Source of the DNA: Ignavibacteria bacterium | GTDB lineage: Bacteria; Bacteroidota; Ignavibacteria; Ignavibacteriales; SURF-24 | Reading direction: 5' to 3' | DNA: 64,000 nt | Assembly (NCBI GenBank): GCA_025612245.1 | Contig: JAAXKQ010000004.1 | Span: forward strand, 62,001 to 126,000 | Shown: positions 7,445 to 15,748 of the stretch, piece by piece | Layout of the letters: each line of letters starts with the position of its first letter | How positions within the stretch are numbered: the stretch's first letter is position 1 | The notes under the pieces: model-generated | What the model was told of the DNA's origin: nothing | Databases searched by the model: none | What the model saw: only the letters and a program-made list of their open reading frames with translations | Program-made: the position numbers and the translations under genes

Positions 7445-8434
7445 ATGTCAACTTTTCAGATTAACACTAATATTGGCGCATTAAACGCCTACAATGCTCT
7501 TAACAAAGCAAACGCTGAAACTCAGAACGCTCAGCTTCGTCTTGCAACAAGAAAAAGAATCAACTCGGTTGCAGACGACGTATCAGGCTACAACGTTGGT
7601 AAATCGCTTGATTCAAAAGTTCAGCTCATGAAGTCAGCTCAGAACAACATCGGTGCTGCAAAAAACATGCTCTCCACTGGTGAAAGTGCTCTTCAGCAGG
7701 TAAAGGACAAACTGACACAGATCAGAAGCTATATAGCAGATGCTACTGATCCTACAAAAGACAGAACGGCTCTTGGAGACAACATCAAGTCTTTAGGTCA
7801 GGAAATTGCAAGTATTTTTTATTCTGCGAAGTTCAACAATACCCAGATTTTGTCTGGTACAACGGCTCTTTCATCGGTAGGTTCGGGCGGTGTTGGTTAT
7901 TCAGCAAACCTGGGATCACTTGCTAACTCATTTACATTCCAGACCGGTGCTGACTCTGGCGACAGAATTAACCTTGACTTTGCAAGCGGCCTTGCAAGTG
8001 CTGGTGGTACATCAATTACAAACAGCGGATTCTCGCTTTCAGTTGCTTCCGACATTGCAACGGCACTGAACAGCTTCGCTTCTCTTACAACGACTGATGA
8101 TGCTACCTCAGCTCAGGAAATTGCAAACCTTGCAAGCGTTACTTCGATGACTTCAGGCAAGGCTGATGTGTCTTCGACTTTGGGTAAGTTCGAAAAATTA
8201 GTCACAGACGCATTAGGAAAGATTGGTAACTTCCAGCAGAGACTTGATGTAAAGGACGAGTACTTGACATCAGCTATCTCTAATGCACAGTCAAGCGTAA
8301 GCCGTTTGTTTGATGCCGATATGGCAATGGAACAGCTGAATGCTACAAAGGCTCAGATAGGTTCTCAGGTAGCTACATCTATGCTAAGCCAGCTTAACTC
8401 TGCTCCTCAGAACGTTCTTCAGCTCTTTAGGTAA
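7445..8434 (+). CDS. fliC: Flagellin, copy 2
   Basis: 329 residues, same length and layout as copy 1, with about 91 percent identical residues by eye. The ribosome site is GGAGG, 7 bases before the ATG. Differences cluster in residues 24-30 and in the central Ser/Thr-rich domain (about 120-255), while long stretches of DNA at both ends are identical to copy 1. It has its own sigma28-type promoter and is followed by a perfect 11-bp hairpin. It is therefore probably the late, major filament subunit; copy 1 may be expressed earlier or at lower level. Confidence 0.97.
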   Translation: MSTFQINTNIGALNAYNALNKANAETQNAQLRLATRKRINSVADDVSGYNVGKSLDSKVQLMKSAQNNIGAAKNMLSTGESALQQVKDKLTQIRSYIADATDPTKDRTALGDNIKSLGQEIASIFYSAKFNNTQILSGTTALSSVGSGGVGYSANLGSLANSFTFQTGADSGDRINLDFASGLASAGGTSITNSGFSLSVASDIATALNSFASLTTTDDATSAQEIANLASVTSMTSGKADVSSTLGKFEKLVTDALGKIGNFQQRLDVKDEYLTSAISNAQSSVSRLFDADMAMEQLNATKAQIGSQVATSMLSQLNSAPQNVLQLFR

Positions 8435-8486
8435 TAGTTAAATCAAACTGTTAATCAGCACGATTTAATTCTCACACATTGTCTTT

Positions 8487-8514
8487 GCCCTCCTCATAGA
8501 GTAATGAGGAGGGC
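8487..8514 (+). terminator. Hairpin after flagellin 2
   Basis: GCCCTCCTCAT (8487-8497) and ATGAGGAGGGC (8504-8514) form a perfect 11-bp stem with a 6-base loop. The T-run behind it is poor, so it may only partly stop transcription and mainly protect the flagellin mRNA, letting some reading into fliS. Confidence 0.7.
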
Positions 8515-8547
8515 TATTCTAAAAACATTTTCATCGGGATATTATTT

Positions 8548-8898
8548 ATGTATAGCACAGCTTACGCGCGTCCGGGTTTCAATAAGGCTAACCAGTACCT
8601 GGCTAAGGAAATACTTGAGGCAACGCCACAGCAGCTTTTGATTAAAATTTATGATTTTGCCATTGTAAACTGCCAGAAGCACGATCTGGTCAGGACAAAC
8701 AATGCCATTCAGGAACTCATAAATTCGCTCAGTTTCGAAGGTCCGGATGTAAAAGAAATTTCTACTGGTCTGCTGCGTCTTTACAAGTTTTGCCAGGATC
8801 AGATGAGATCTCAGAATTATGAAATAGTGCAGAAAATTCTCTCCGAGCTCAGGGATACCTGGATCAGTACGTTTGAAAAAGTAAAAATGGTGAAATAA
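8548..8898 (+). CDS. fliS: Flagellar export chaperone FliS
   Basis: 116 residues, the usual FliS size. The N-terminal YARPGFNKANQYLAKEILEATPQQLLIKIYDFAIVNC matches the family pattern (Y-x-x-N/Q-Y, then T-P-x-x-L-x-x-x-L-Y-D-G/F). FliS holds the flagellin C-terminus in the cytoplasm until export. It lies between flagellin and fliD, the standard order. Confidence 0.93.
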   Translation: MYSTAYARPGFNKANQYLAKEILEATPQQLLIKIYDFAIVNCQKHDLVRTNNAIQELINSLSFEGPDVKEISTGLLRLYKFCQDQMRSQNYEIVQKILSELRDTWISTFEKVKMVK

Positions 8899-8937
8899 GG
8901 TTTTCTTCTCATTACTATTTTAGGGTGCAATTAACAT

Positions 8938-10395
8938 ATGGCAGTCGATGCATTAACAAGTTCAGGCATAGATTCTCTGGTAAGCAGTTATACTGCTTCA
9001 GAACAGAGCAGAATGATAACTCCGCTTACCACGAGGAAAAGCAGCTACGAAAGCAAGATTTCGACATACTCAACTTTAAGTTCAAAGCTCGATTCGCTTA
9101 AATCTTTAATAAGCGACCTTAAGGCTACCGGCAGCAGTTCGCTTTTTGTACCGTCGATGACTGCCACGCTATCCAACAGCTCATTTATGTCCGTGTCGGC
9201 TACGTCAAAGGCCACCGCGGGCTCCTATACAATGCGCGTCCAGCAGCTGGCAAAAAACGACATTACAGTCTCAAAGCAGGATGCATCCTCGGCTGCAAAG
9301 CTTGCAAACGGGACTTATAATTTCCAGATAGTGTCCGGGGGGACTACAAAAGACGTAAGTGTGACAATTGACGACACTGTTACGGATTTCAAAGGCTCTC
9401 TGCAGAAAATTAAGGATGCCATTAATTCGCAGGCTTCGGAGGTTGTTTCGGCGGCTGCATTTTCACCCGACAGCAGTACGAGCAGGCTTTCAATGACGGC
9501 AAAAAATATGGGGCAGGATAACCGTATTATTCTTCAGCAGAAGGATTCAACGAGCTCGGAAGTGCTGAGCTATCTCGGCTACTCTCTGAATTCCGGAACG
9601 CCAGCTCAGGTAGAGCGCGACACGACGGTAAGCGACGGATCCTCGGGCTACATATACGACAGCTCCTCGTTAAACGCCAAGTTTAATTTCAACGGGCTCG
9701 ACTTCCAGAGAAATTCAAACACCATCAATGACGTTGTTGACGGGCTTACCTTTACGCTGACCTCGGAGATGAAGGACACTGATGCGAACGTTAATATTTC
9801 AGTTTCAGGCTCTACATCTTCGGTGCGGTCGAAAATTGAAAACTTTGTCACAAAGTTCAACGAAATTTATTACTATCTCAAGACCAACAGCTCAACTACA
9901 ACCACTTCGCGCGGTGCCTTGGCCGGGGACGCTACGACAAATTCACTTTTGCAGAGCATGACGCAGGCGGCTTATACGAGGGTAGACGGCTTGTCTTCTG
10001 ACAAACCCAACAGGCTGGGAGACCTCGGTATATCATTTACAGCCACCGGGGGGCTGAGCATATCGGACAGCGCGAAACTCGACAGCAAGATTGCAAATAA
10101 CTTAGGTGATGTGGAAGCGATATTTAACTCCACAAACGGAATTGCCACAACACTTTACGGTCAGCTCGACCGCTATCTTGGAACCGAGGGATACCTGGCA
10201 AAGGCGAACGAATCCTATTCCAACACAGTAAGCGACCTGGCCTCTAAGATTACAGCCAAGCAGGCAAGTATAGATAAAAGTGCCGAGGTACTAAGGAGCA
10301 AGTATGAAGCGCTCCAGACCCAGCTTGCAAGTTTGCTGACAACTTCCAGCTGGTACAGCGGCAGTTCATCAACAGATACAACGAGCTATTTCTAA
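8938..10395 (+). CDS. fliD: Flagellar hook-associated protein 2 (filament cap)
   Basis: 485 residues. The N-terminal segment (ALTSSGIDSLVSSYTASEQSRMITPLTTRKSSYESKISTYSTLSSKLDSLKS) is the FliD N-domain, and the C-terminal region (about 230-470) is the FliD C-domain ending in a coiled coil (KITAKQASIDKSAEVLRSKYEALQTQLA). The protein caps the growing filament and is secreted by the flagellar export system, so it has no Sec signal peptide. It is Ser/Thr rich as is usual for this family. Confidence 0.95.
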   Translation: MAVDALTSSGIDSLVSSYTASEQSRMITPLTTRKSSYESKISTYSTLSSKLDSLKSLISDLKATGSSSLFVPSMTATLSNSSFMSVSATSKATAGSYTMRVQQLAKNDITVSKQDASSAAKLANGTYNFQIVSGGTTKDVSVTIDDTVTDFKGSLQKIKDAINSQASEVVSAAAFSPDSSTSRLSMTAKNMGQDNRIILQQKDSTSSEVLSYLGYSLNSGTPAQVERDTTVSDGSSGYIYDSSSLNAKFNFNGLDFQRNSNTINDVVDGLTFTLTSEMKDTDANVNISVSGSTSSVRSKIENFVTKFNEIYYYLKTNSSTTTTSRGALAGDATTNSLLQSMTQAAYTRVDGLSSDKPNRLGDLGISFTATGGLSISDSAKLDSKIANNLGDVEAIFNSTNGIATTLYGQLDRYLGTEGYLAKANESYSNTVSDLASKITAKQASIDKSAEVLRSKYEALQTQLASLLTTSSWYSGSSSTDTTSYF

Positions 10396-10397
10396 TT

Positions 10398-10730
10398 ATG
10401 AATCAACTTGGATTAAAGATAAGGGAAATTGCCTTAAGCCTGGAAGCCATTATGGCGGACCTGCAGGGGATAAATGAGGAAAATTTCGAAGCTACAATGG
10501 CAGCCATTAATGAAAAAACGGCAAAAATAAACGCTCTCAAGCTTGAACTTAAGGCGAGCTACGACCGTGAAACACTGAGCAAATATGAACCGGGGCTCAT
10601 TAAATTGACTAAACAATTGTCGAATAAATTCGATAATATTATTAGTAAAGTAAAGACTGAAAAGGATGCCATTGGTCTGGAACTTAGAAATATCCAGAAT
10701 AAAAAGAAATTAGCAAACTATAACAGGTGA
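10398..10730 (+). CDS. Putative FliT/FlgN-type flagellar export chaperone
   Basis: 110 residues, starting 2 bases after the fliD stop, so translationally coupled to it. The sequence is almost wholly helical (QLGLKIREIALSLEAIMADLQ; ALKLELKASYDR; KVKTEKDAIGLELRNIQNKKKLANY), the profile of the small helical FliT and FlgN chaperones. Position directly after fliD favours FliT, the FliD chaperone. I do not see a diagnostic motif, so the name is an inference from size, fold and place. Confidence 0.6.
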   Translation: MNQLGLKIREIALSLEAIMADLQGINEENFEATMAAINEKTAKINALKLELKASYDRETLSKYEPGLIKLTKQLSNKFDNIISKVKTEKDAIGLELRNIQNKKKLANYNR

Positions 10731-10990
10731 AAAAGTTGGAAATAAAAGGGATATCAAACAATTATTTTCCTGTCCAGGAAACAAGGAAAACCCAGGCTGT
10801 CCCGGCTGAAAACATAAAAAAACAGGATAAACTTGAAATCTCCAGCGAGGCCAAAATCTTGCAAGCTAAAAACACAAATATAAAAGACTTGACTCAGATC
10901 AGGCAGAAAATTAAAGATAACTTCTACAATACCCCTGAAGTTCTGAACACGACTGCCTCGGCAATTATGAAGGAATTAAAGGTAAAGTAA
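10727..10990 (+). CDS. flgM: Anti-sigma28 factor FlgM
   Basis: 87 residues. The middle part KQDKLEISSEAKILQ is the FlgM signature (D-K-x-E-I-S-x-E-A), and the C-terminal half (LTQIRQKIKDNFYNTPEVLNTTASAIMKELK) matches the sigma28-binding helices. FlgM holds sigma28 inactive until it is exported through the completed hook. It begins at a GTG that overlaps the TGA of the preceding gene and ends in a strong terminator. Its presence fits the sigma28-type promoters seen elsewhere in the window. Confidence 0.85.
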   Translation: MKKLEIKGISNNYFPVQETRKTQAVPAENIKKQDKLEISSEAKILQAKNTNIKDLTQIRQKIKDNFYNTPEVLNTTASAIMKELKVK

Positions 10991-10995
10991 TACAG

Positions 10996-11044
10996 AAATT
11001 TATCTAAAGGGGATCGAAAGTCCTCCTTTAGATAAATTTTCCTC
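10996..11044 (+). terminator. Terminator after flgM
   Basis: AAATTTATCTAAAGG (10996-11010) pairs without mismatch with CCTTTAGATAAATTT (11025-11039) across a 14-base loop; T residues follow. It closes the fliS-fliD-fliT-flgM unit. Confidence 0.85.
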
Positions 11045-11353
11045 TATTATCCCGCAAAAAATCCGCAAATATTCATATTATTACCCTCATAGAGCAAAAC
11101 AACAGAGTTGCATATTATTATTAATTTGGCTAATATTAGAACCATTGTTTTAGAAATGATTAATATTAACCATTTTTTACAAACTGAAAAGAGGGCTTTG
11201 TAACTCATAATGGTGGTTTCTGCAAAATAATGTCAATTTAATGCTCATCTACTGTGTGGGCTTATGCATTAGTGTGTAAAATTGAGCAGAATACTCCGGT
11301 CTTTCAGGAAAATCAACCTTATAGCTTTAAGTTAGCGTTTCACGAGTGGTGCA
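11045..11353. promoter_or_regulatory. AT-rich upstream region of the sensor kinase gene
   Basis: No gene is visible in these 309 bases. Two related elements stand out: TAATATTAGAACCATT (11131-11146) and TAATATTAACCATT (11161-11174), 30 bases apart. Similar AATATT-CCA elements occur upstream of the sigma54 promoters at 329 and 4607. No convincing sigma54, sigma28 or housekeeping promoter could be picked out. Confidence 0.35.
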
Positions 11354-12067
11354 ATGATGATGATGCATAACGAAATACAGGACAATAAACTTCAGATTTT
11401 AGGTAAATTGGCTGCCAGTCTGGCTCACGAGATCCGAAACCCGCTTTCGGCAATTAAACTTAATCTCGATTTTGTAAGCATGTCCGACATATCTGATGAG
11501 GTAAAGGAATCCATTACGGCATGCATGGAAGCCGCAAAAAGGATCCAGACGATTGTAGAGACCACGCTCGATTTTTCCCGCAGCACGCTCAGCGATTGTT
11601 ATCCGCAGTCGTTAAATGAGGTTATCGGTCTTGCGGTGGAAATAATGAGCGCAAGGGCCAAGATACTGAATATTGAGATTTTAACAGTTCTGGAACAGGG
11701 CCTGCCCACGGTTTACTTTAACAAGAATAAGATACTTCAGGTGGTGTTGAACTTAATGACCAACGCTTTTGAAGCGATTGAAAAAAATGGAACTGTAAGC
11801 ATAAAAACATATCGTGAAACATTGGAAGGGAATAATTTTGTTACGCTGGAGGTTCAGGATACAGGCGGGGGAATCAGCGATGAGAACAAGGAAATGATAT
11901 TTAATGATTTTTATACTAACAAAAAAGAAGGAACCGGCCTGGGCCTGAGCGTATGCCGTTCCATTCTGGACGAATTTGGCGCCACGATCGGTTTCGATTC
12001 GCGACTGGGAGAGGGCAGCCGTTTTTACGTGAGATTTAATCCTAATATAAATGGTGTGATAGAATGA
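11354..12067 (+). CDS. Cytoplasmic sensor histidine kinase without sensor domain (FlgS/FleS-like)
   Basis: 237 residues. The dimerisation and phosphorylation box ASLAHEIRNPLSAIKL (His25) lies almost at the N-terminus, followed by the N-box NLMTNAFEAIEKNG, G1 DTGGGI and G2 GTGLGLSV. There is no membrane segment or PAS domain. It overlaps the next gene, a sigma54 activator, by 4 bases, so the two form a cognate pair of the FlgSR/FleSR type that switches on flagellar sigma54 genes. The start is a run of ATG codons at 11354; the ribosome site is weak. Confidence 0.88.
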   Translation: MMMMHNEIQDNKLQILGKLAASLAHEIRNPLSAIKLNLDFVSMSDISDEVKESITACMEAAKRIQTIVETTLDFSRSTLSDCYPQSLNEVIGLAVEIMSARAKILNIEILTVLEQGLPTVYFNKNKILQVVLNLMTNAFEAIEKNGTVSIKTYRETLEGNNFVTLEVQDTGGGISDENKEMIFNDFYTNKKEGTGLGLSVCRSILDEFGATIGFDSRLGEGSRFYVRFNPNINGVIE

Positions 12068-13452
12068 AGTTAAACGTACTAATTGTTGATGATGATAATT
12101 TAATATGCATGTCGCTGAAGAAGGTTTTGGTTAAGATGGGTTATGAGGTGGAAACCTGCATGGAAGGCGAAAAGGTGCTTGAGACGGTTGCCGATTTTCA
12201 GCCCGACGTGATCCTGCTGGATATCTATCTGACGAGTCATAACGGCCTGGATATACTGAAGCTGCTTCAAAAGGAGTTTTACCAGATACCGGTGGTTATG
12301 ATTACGGGGTATTCCGACGTCAAGATAGCGGTTTCGGCTATGAAAGCCGGCGCCTTTGACTTTCTGCTCAAGCCTATAGACCTCGAGCAGCTGCAGATTG
12401 TTCTTGAAAAATGCACGGAGCACCTCAAACTCAAGTCAGAGGTCGAGAAGCTGCACTCTCTCATAAAGGAAGATGAAATAAGCAGGGAATTTTTCGGAAG
12501 AAGCAAATCGATAGTACGTGTTATTAACTCGGTTGAAAGGCTGGCACAGAGCGGTGATACGACAATACTGCTCGAAGGGGAAAGCGGTACGGGTAAGGAA
12601 GTCTTTGCAAAGTTTATACATCAACAGAGCCCCCGCAAGAATAACGCCTTTATCTCAATAAACTGTGCCGCAATTCCGAAGGAGCTGGCAGAAAGCGAGC
12701 TTTTCGGGCACGAAAAAGGTGCCTTTACGGGAGCGGCGCAGAAGACCAAGCTCGGGAAATTCGAGCTCGCAGACGGCGGTACAATTTTACTCGATGAAAT
12801 CGGCGAGCTGTCGCTGGACCTTCAGGTAAAGCTCCTGAGGGTGCTCCAGGAAAGGACGTTCTACCGTCTTGGAGGCGAGAAGGAAATTTCAGTTAACGTA
12901 AGGGTTGTTGCCGCCACGAACAGGAACCTTGAAGAGGAAATCAGGAAGGGAAACTTCAGGGAGGACCTCTATTACCGTCTTAACGTTGCAAAGGTAGTCA
13001 TTCCGCCGCTGCGTGAAAGGAAGGAGGACATTGCGATACTGGCATACAGTTTCCTGCGCGAATTTGAAGTGAAATTCAACAAGAAAATAAAGGGTATGGA
13101 TGACGACGCGCTGACATTTCTTGAAGACCAGTACTGGAAAGGAAACGTCAGAGAGCTTAGGAACACCATTGAACGCGCCGTACTGATGCTCGACGGAGAT
13201 GAATTAAAAGAGCAGCACTTCAGCTTTCTGTCTTCAGGCAAAAGTCCTGTTGCAGATGACGACAAGTTCATTTTGAAGATCCCCTCCAAGGGGGTAGGCA
13301 TAGACCTTGTGCTGAGGACTCTAATTCTCAAGACTCTCGATATAACAAAAGGCAACCAGGTAAAAGCTGCAAAAATTTTGGGCCTTTCCCGCTCTAAACT
13401 GCGCTACAGGATGGAACAACTGGAAATTGAAGTGACAAAGAAAATTGAGTAG
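12064..13452 (+). CDS. NtrC-family sigma54-dependent response regulator (FlgR/FleR-like)
   Basis: 462 residues with the full three-domain layout. Residues 1-120 are a receiver with acidic pocket VDDD and phospho-acceptor Asp53. Residues about 142-380 are the AAA+ domain with Walker A GESGTGKE (172-179), the sigma54-contacting GAFTGA loop (219-224) and Walker B GGTILLDEIGEL. The C-terminus is a Fis-type helix-turn-helix (KAAKILGLSRSKLRYRMEQ). All residues needed for sigma54 activation are present. Located between flgM and further motility genes, it probably drives the sigma54-type promoters at 329, 4607 and 25989. Confidence 0.92.
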   Translation: MKLNVLIVDDDNLICMSLKKVLVKMGYEVETCMEGEKVLETVADFQPDVILLDIYLTSHNGLDILKLLQKEFYQIPVVMITGYSDVKIAVSAMKAGAFDFLLKPIDLEQLQIVLEKCTEHLKLKSEVEKLHSLIKEDEISREFFGRSKSIVRVINSVERLAQSGDTTILLEGESGTGKEVFAKFIHQQSPRKNNAFISINCAAIPKELAESELFGHEKGAFTGAAQKTKLGKFELADGGTILLDEIGELSLDLQVKLLRVLQERTFYRLGGEKEISVNVRVVAATNRNLEEEIRKGNFREDLYYRLNVAKVVIPPLRERKEDIAILAYSFLREFEVKFNKKIKGMDDDALTFLEDQYWKGNVRELRNTIERAVLMLDGDELKEQHFSFLSSGKSPVADDDKFILKIPSKGVGIDLVLRTLILKTLDITKGNQVKAAKILGLSRSKLRYRMEQLEIEVTKKIE

Positions 13453-13506
13453 TTCCGGCCTTCCCACGGTTAAAGTTTTGTCCGCTGCCTCAGATAAAAT
13501 TATTTC

Positions 13507-13538
13507 CTCCGGGGGAATCTTTCTCCTCCGGAGTTTTT
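13507..13538 (+). terminator. Terminator after the sigma54 activator gene
   Basis: CTCCGGGGGA (13507-13516) pairs with TCCTCCGGAG (13524-13533) with one wobble and is followed by five T residues. Confidence 0.8.
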
Positions 13539-13559
13539 CAAATTCATAATAAATTTTAT

Positions 13560-13586
13560 TTAACTTTGAACGTGCTTTTCCGATAA
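13560..13586 (+). promoter_or_regulatory. Putative sigma28 promoter of the PAS kinase gene
   Basis: TTAACTTT (13560-13567), 11 bases, then TCCGATAA (13579-13586). Each box has one or two changes from TAAAGTTT-N11-GCCGATAA with exact spacing, and the -10 box plus its flank (TTCCGATAATA) is the same as in the che operon promoter at 25773. The leader to the ATG at 13698 would be about 100 bases. Confidence 0.65.
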
Positions 13587-13697
13587 TAAATCGGGAAGAT
13601 AGTCTTTATAGCTTATGTGCCGACTGGTATGTTATTGCTTACGGAATGATGGTGTAAAATTTATTGGTCCATGCTCCACTACTTTTTTTAGAGGACA

Positions 13698-15563
13698 ATG
13701 TTAAGAAAAATTTTACTTGTTGAAAATTATGCCTCTTCCGGTAACGGCCTGCAGCACTTTCTGGAAGAATTAGGATATGAAGTATATCCTGCATTGCTAT
13801 CAGACAAATCCGACATTGAGAAAACGGATAACGATCCCAAAGATCTGATCTTTTCTTGTGTTACCGAGGATTGTCGGCGGGAGTTTGTTGCCTTCAGTGA
13901 AGAGCTGGCAACCCGCCTTGATGTGCCCGTAATTTATTATTACGAAAGGAAAAACGGCAAAGATATCTTCAGCACCACTTCGGTTGAACCTCAGAGAATT
14001 ATTTTAGCGCCCTTGAGGGTAGAGCAACTAAGCAGCACAATTGATAAGGTATGTGCACAGCATAAGAAGACAGGACAAAAAATCCCAGCTCAGTCCGAAA
14101 AGTATGCTGCATTTGACTGCCTTGGCTTTGGCGCAATTGCGACCGATACGGAAGGCCGGGTAATTTTTATCAACTCCGCTGCCTCCCGCATTACAGGTTA
14201 TACACATCAGGAAGCCAATGGCCGACCTCTAAAAGAAATTCTTAAGCTATCATCAATACCCGACAAGGCAAACAGCCTCATTGCTGCCATTCAGGGGCAG
14301 ATATCGTTAAACTCTTCCGGCTATGCCGTAATCACCTCACATGAGGGAGTATTCAAAACTATTGAATACAATTTTGATCCAATCGGCGGCCTTTCTTCGG
14401 GTGCCGTGTTTACATTTAAGGACGTAACCGAAAAGCTAAGAAAAGAGAAGGAAGTAAGCTTAAGATTCGAGTTTGCCATTCAGCATTCACACGACATAAT
14501 CTTTATGACAGGCAGGGATTATGTTATCGGTTATGTTAACCCGCAGTTCGAGAAATTCTACGGCTACTCAAAAAATGAGGTCATTGGCCAGAGCGCCAAC
14601 CTGCTGAGAAGCGGAATGCTGCCTGAAGAGTTCTACAGGAATTTCGAGGAAAATCTCCTTTCCGGGAAGAATATCAATGAGGAGCTGGTAAATAAAACAA
14701 AGTCGGGGGATTTTGTTACAGTTGAGGAAAGTACAAGCCCGATTTACGACTGGGACAATAAAATTGCGGGTTATATTACCATTCAGCGCGACATTACCGA
14801 AAAGAAGCAGAGCGAGGAACTCCTGCGCAGGGCTTATGATAAGGCCGAGGAATCGGACAAACTTAAGACCGCATTCCTGAACCAGATGTCGCACGAAATA
14901 AGAACTCCCTTGAATTCAATCCTGGGCTTTATGTCGCTTATGGAAGAGGAGCTGGTAAACAAGGGCATTGGTGACCTGGTTATGTACTTCAACTCCATAA
15001 ACCGTTCCTCAATGAGGCTGCAGAGGACCATTGAAGACATACTTGCCATGTCGAGCATACAGATTGGGAATTATTATACCTCGCTGACAAAGATCAACCT
15101 GGAGAACGTCTTACAGCTTCTGATGAAGGATTTCAGCTCACTTGCTGCCGAAAAAAAGCTCGGACTGAGTCTGGAGAACAAAGCCCGGGACGCCATTATT
15201 GACGGCGACAGCTATACAATTGTCCAGTCCTTCCAGCACCTGATCGATAATGCGCTGAAGTTTACACAGAAAGGCGAGGTAAAAGTAACTATTTATGAAA
15301 GTGACGGTCTGACCTGTGCTGATATTACGGATACTGGCATAGGCATTTCGAAAGAATACATGGAAAAACTGTTTAAGCCTTTTTCACAGGAAGAAATAGG
15401 ATATAACAGGAGATACGACGGCAATGGGCTCGGGCTTGCCATAACAAAGGAATACCTGAGGATGAACCATGCTGATGTTTACGTGCAGAGTGAAAAAGGA
15501 AAAGGAAGCAAATTTACGGTCGTATTTTTTGGCGCCGGAAGTCTGGAGGAAGAGCCCGGGTAA
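13698..15563 (+). CDS. PAS-domain histidine kinase with degenerate receiver
   Basis: 621 residues, no membrane segment. Residues 1-125 have the receiver fold (KILLVENYASSGNGLQHFLEELGYEV) but lack the acidic pocket and the phospho-acceptor region reads DLIFSCV, so it cannot be phosphorylated normally. Two PAS domains follow (about 135-250 and 258-375; the second ends IAGYITIQRDITEKK), then HisKA with FLNQMSHEIRTPLNSIL and an ATPase domain with QHLIDNALKF, DTGIGI and NGLGLAI. The partner regulator is not adjacent. GAGG precedes the ATG by 3-6 bases. A sigma28-like promoter puts it in the late flagellar set, suggesting a role linked to motility or chemotaxis. Confidence 0.88.
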   Translation: MLRKILLVENYASSGNGLQHFLEELGYEVYPALLSDKSDIEKTDNDPKDLIFSCVTEDCRREFVAFSEELATRLDVPVIYYYERKNGKDIFSTTSVEPQRIILAPLRVEQLSSTIDKVCAQHKKTGQKIPAQSEKYAAFDCLGFGAIATDTEGRVIFINSAASRITGYTHQEANGRPLKEILKLSSIPDKANSLIAAIQGQISLNSSGYAVITSHEGVFKTIEYNFDPIGGLSSGAVFTFKDVTEKLRKEKEVSLRFEFAIQHSHDIIFMTGRDYVIGYVNPQFEKFYGYSKNEVIGQSANLLRSGMLPEEFYRNFEENLLSGKNINEELVNKTKSGDFVTVEESTSPIYDWDNKIAGYITIQRDITEKKQSEELLRRAYDKAEESDKLKTAFLNQMSHEIRTPLNSILGFMSLMEEELVNKGIGDLVMYFNSINRSSMRLQRTIEDILAMSSIQIGNYYTSLTKINLENVLQLLMKDFSSLAAEKKLGLSLENKARDAIIDGDSYTIVQSFQHLIDNALKFTQKGEVKVTIYESDGLTCADITDTGIGISKEYMEKLFKPFSQEEIGYNRRYDGNGLGLAITKEYLRMNHADVYVQSEKGKGSKFTVVFFGAGSLEEEPG

Positions 15564-15748
15564 GAAAAGTCCGGCATAGTAATAGAACAGATATTAATTT
15601 CATTAAAATGAAACGACAGTGCTTTTGCCTGAAGATAAATTAAATATAAGTTTTAATTGGAAAAACGATTAATTTTTCCGAGTTTTCGCGTTAACAATTT
15701 CAATGTTGAAACGGTTATAATTACGGATTAAAATTCAGGGAGTGGAAA

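Noticed and set aside
6197-8434. Long direct repeat that could be a mobile element or composite structure
   Set aside because: The repeat is wholly accounted for by two flagellin genes; no terminal inverted repeats or transposase.
13627-13645. Sigma54-like TGGTATGTTATTGC before the PAS kinase gene
   Set aside because: GG and GC are separated by 9 bases rather than the required 10; a sigma28-like site upstream explains the gene better.
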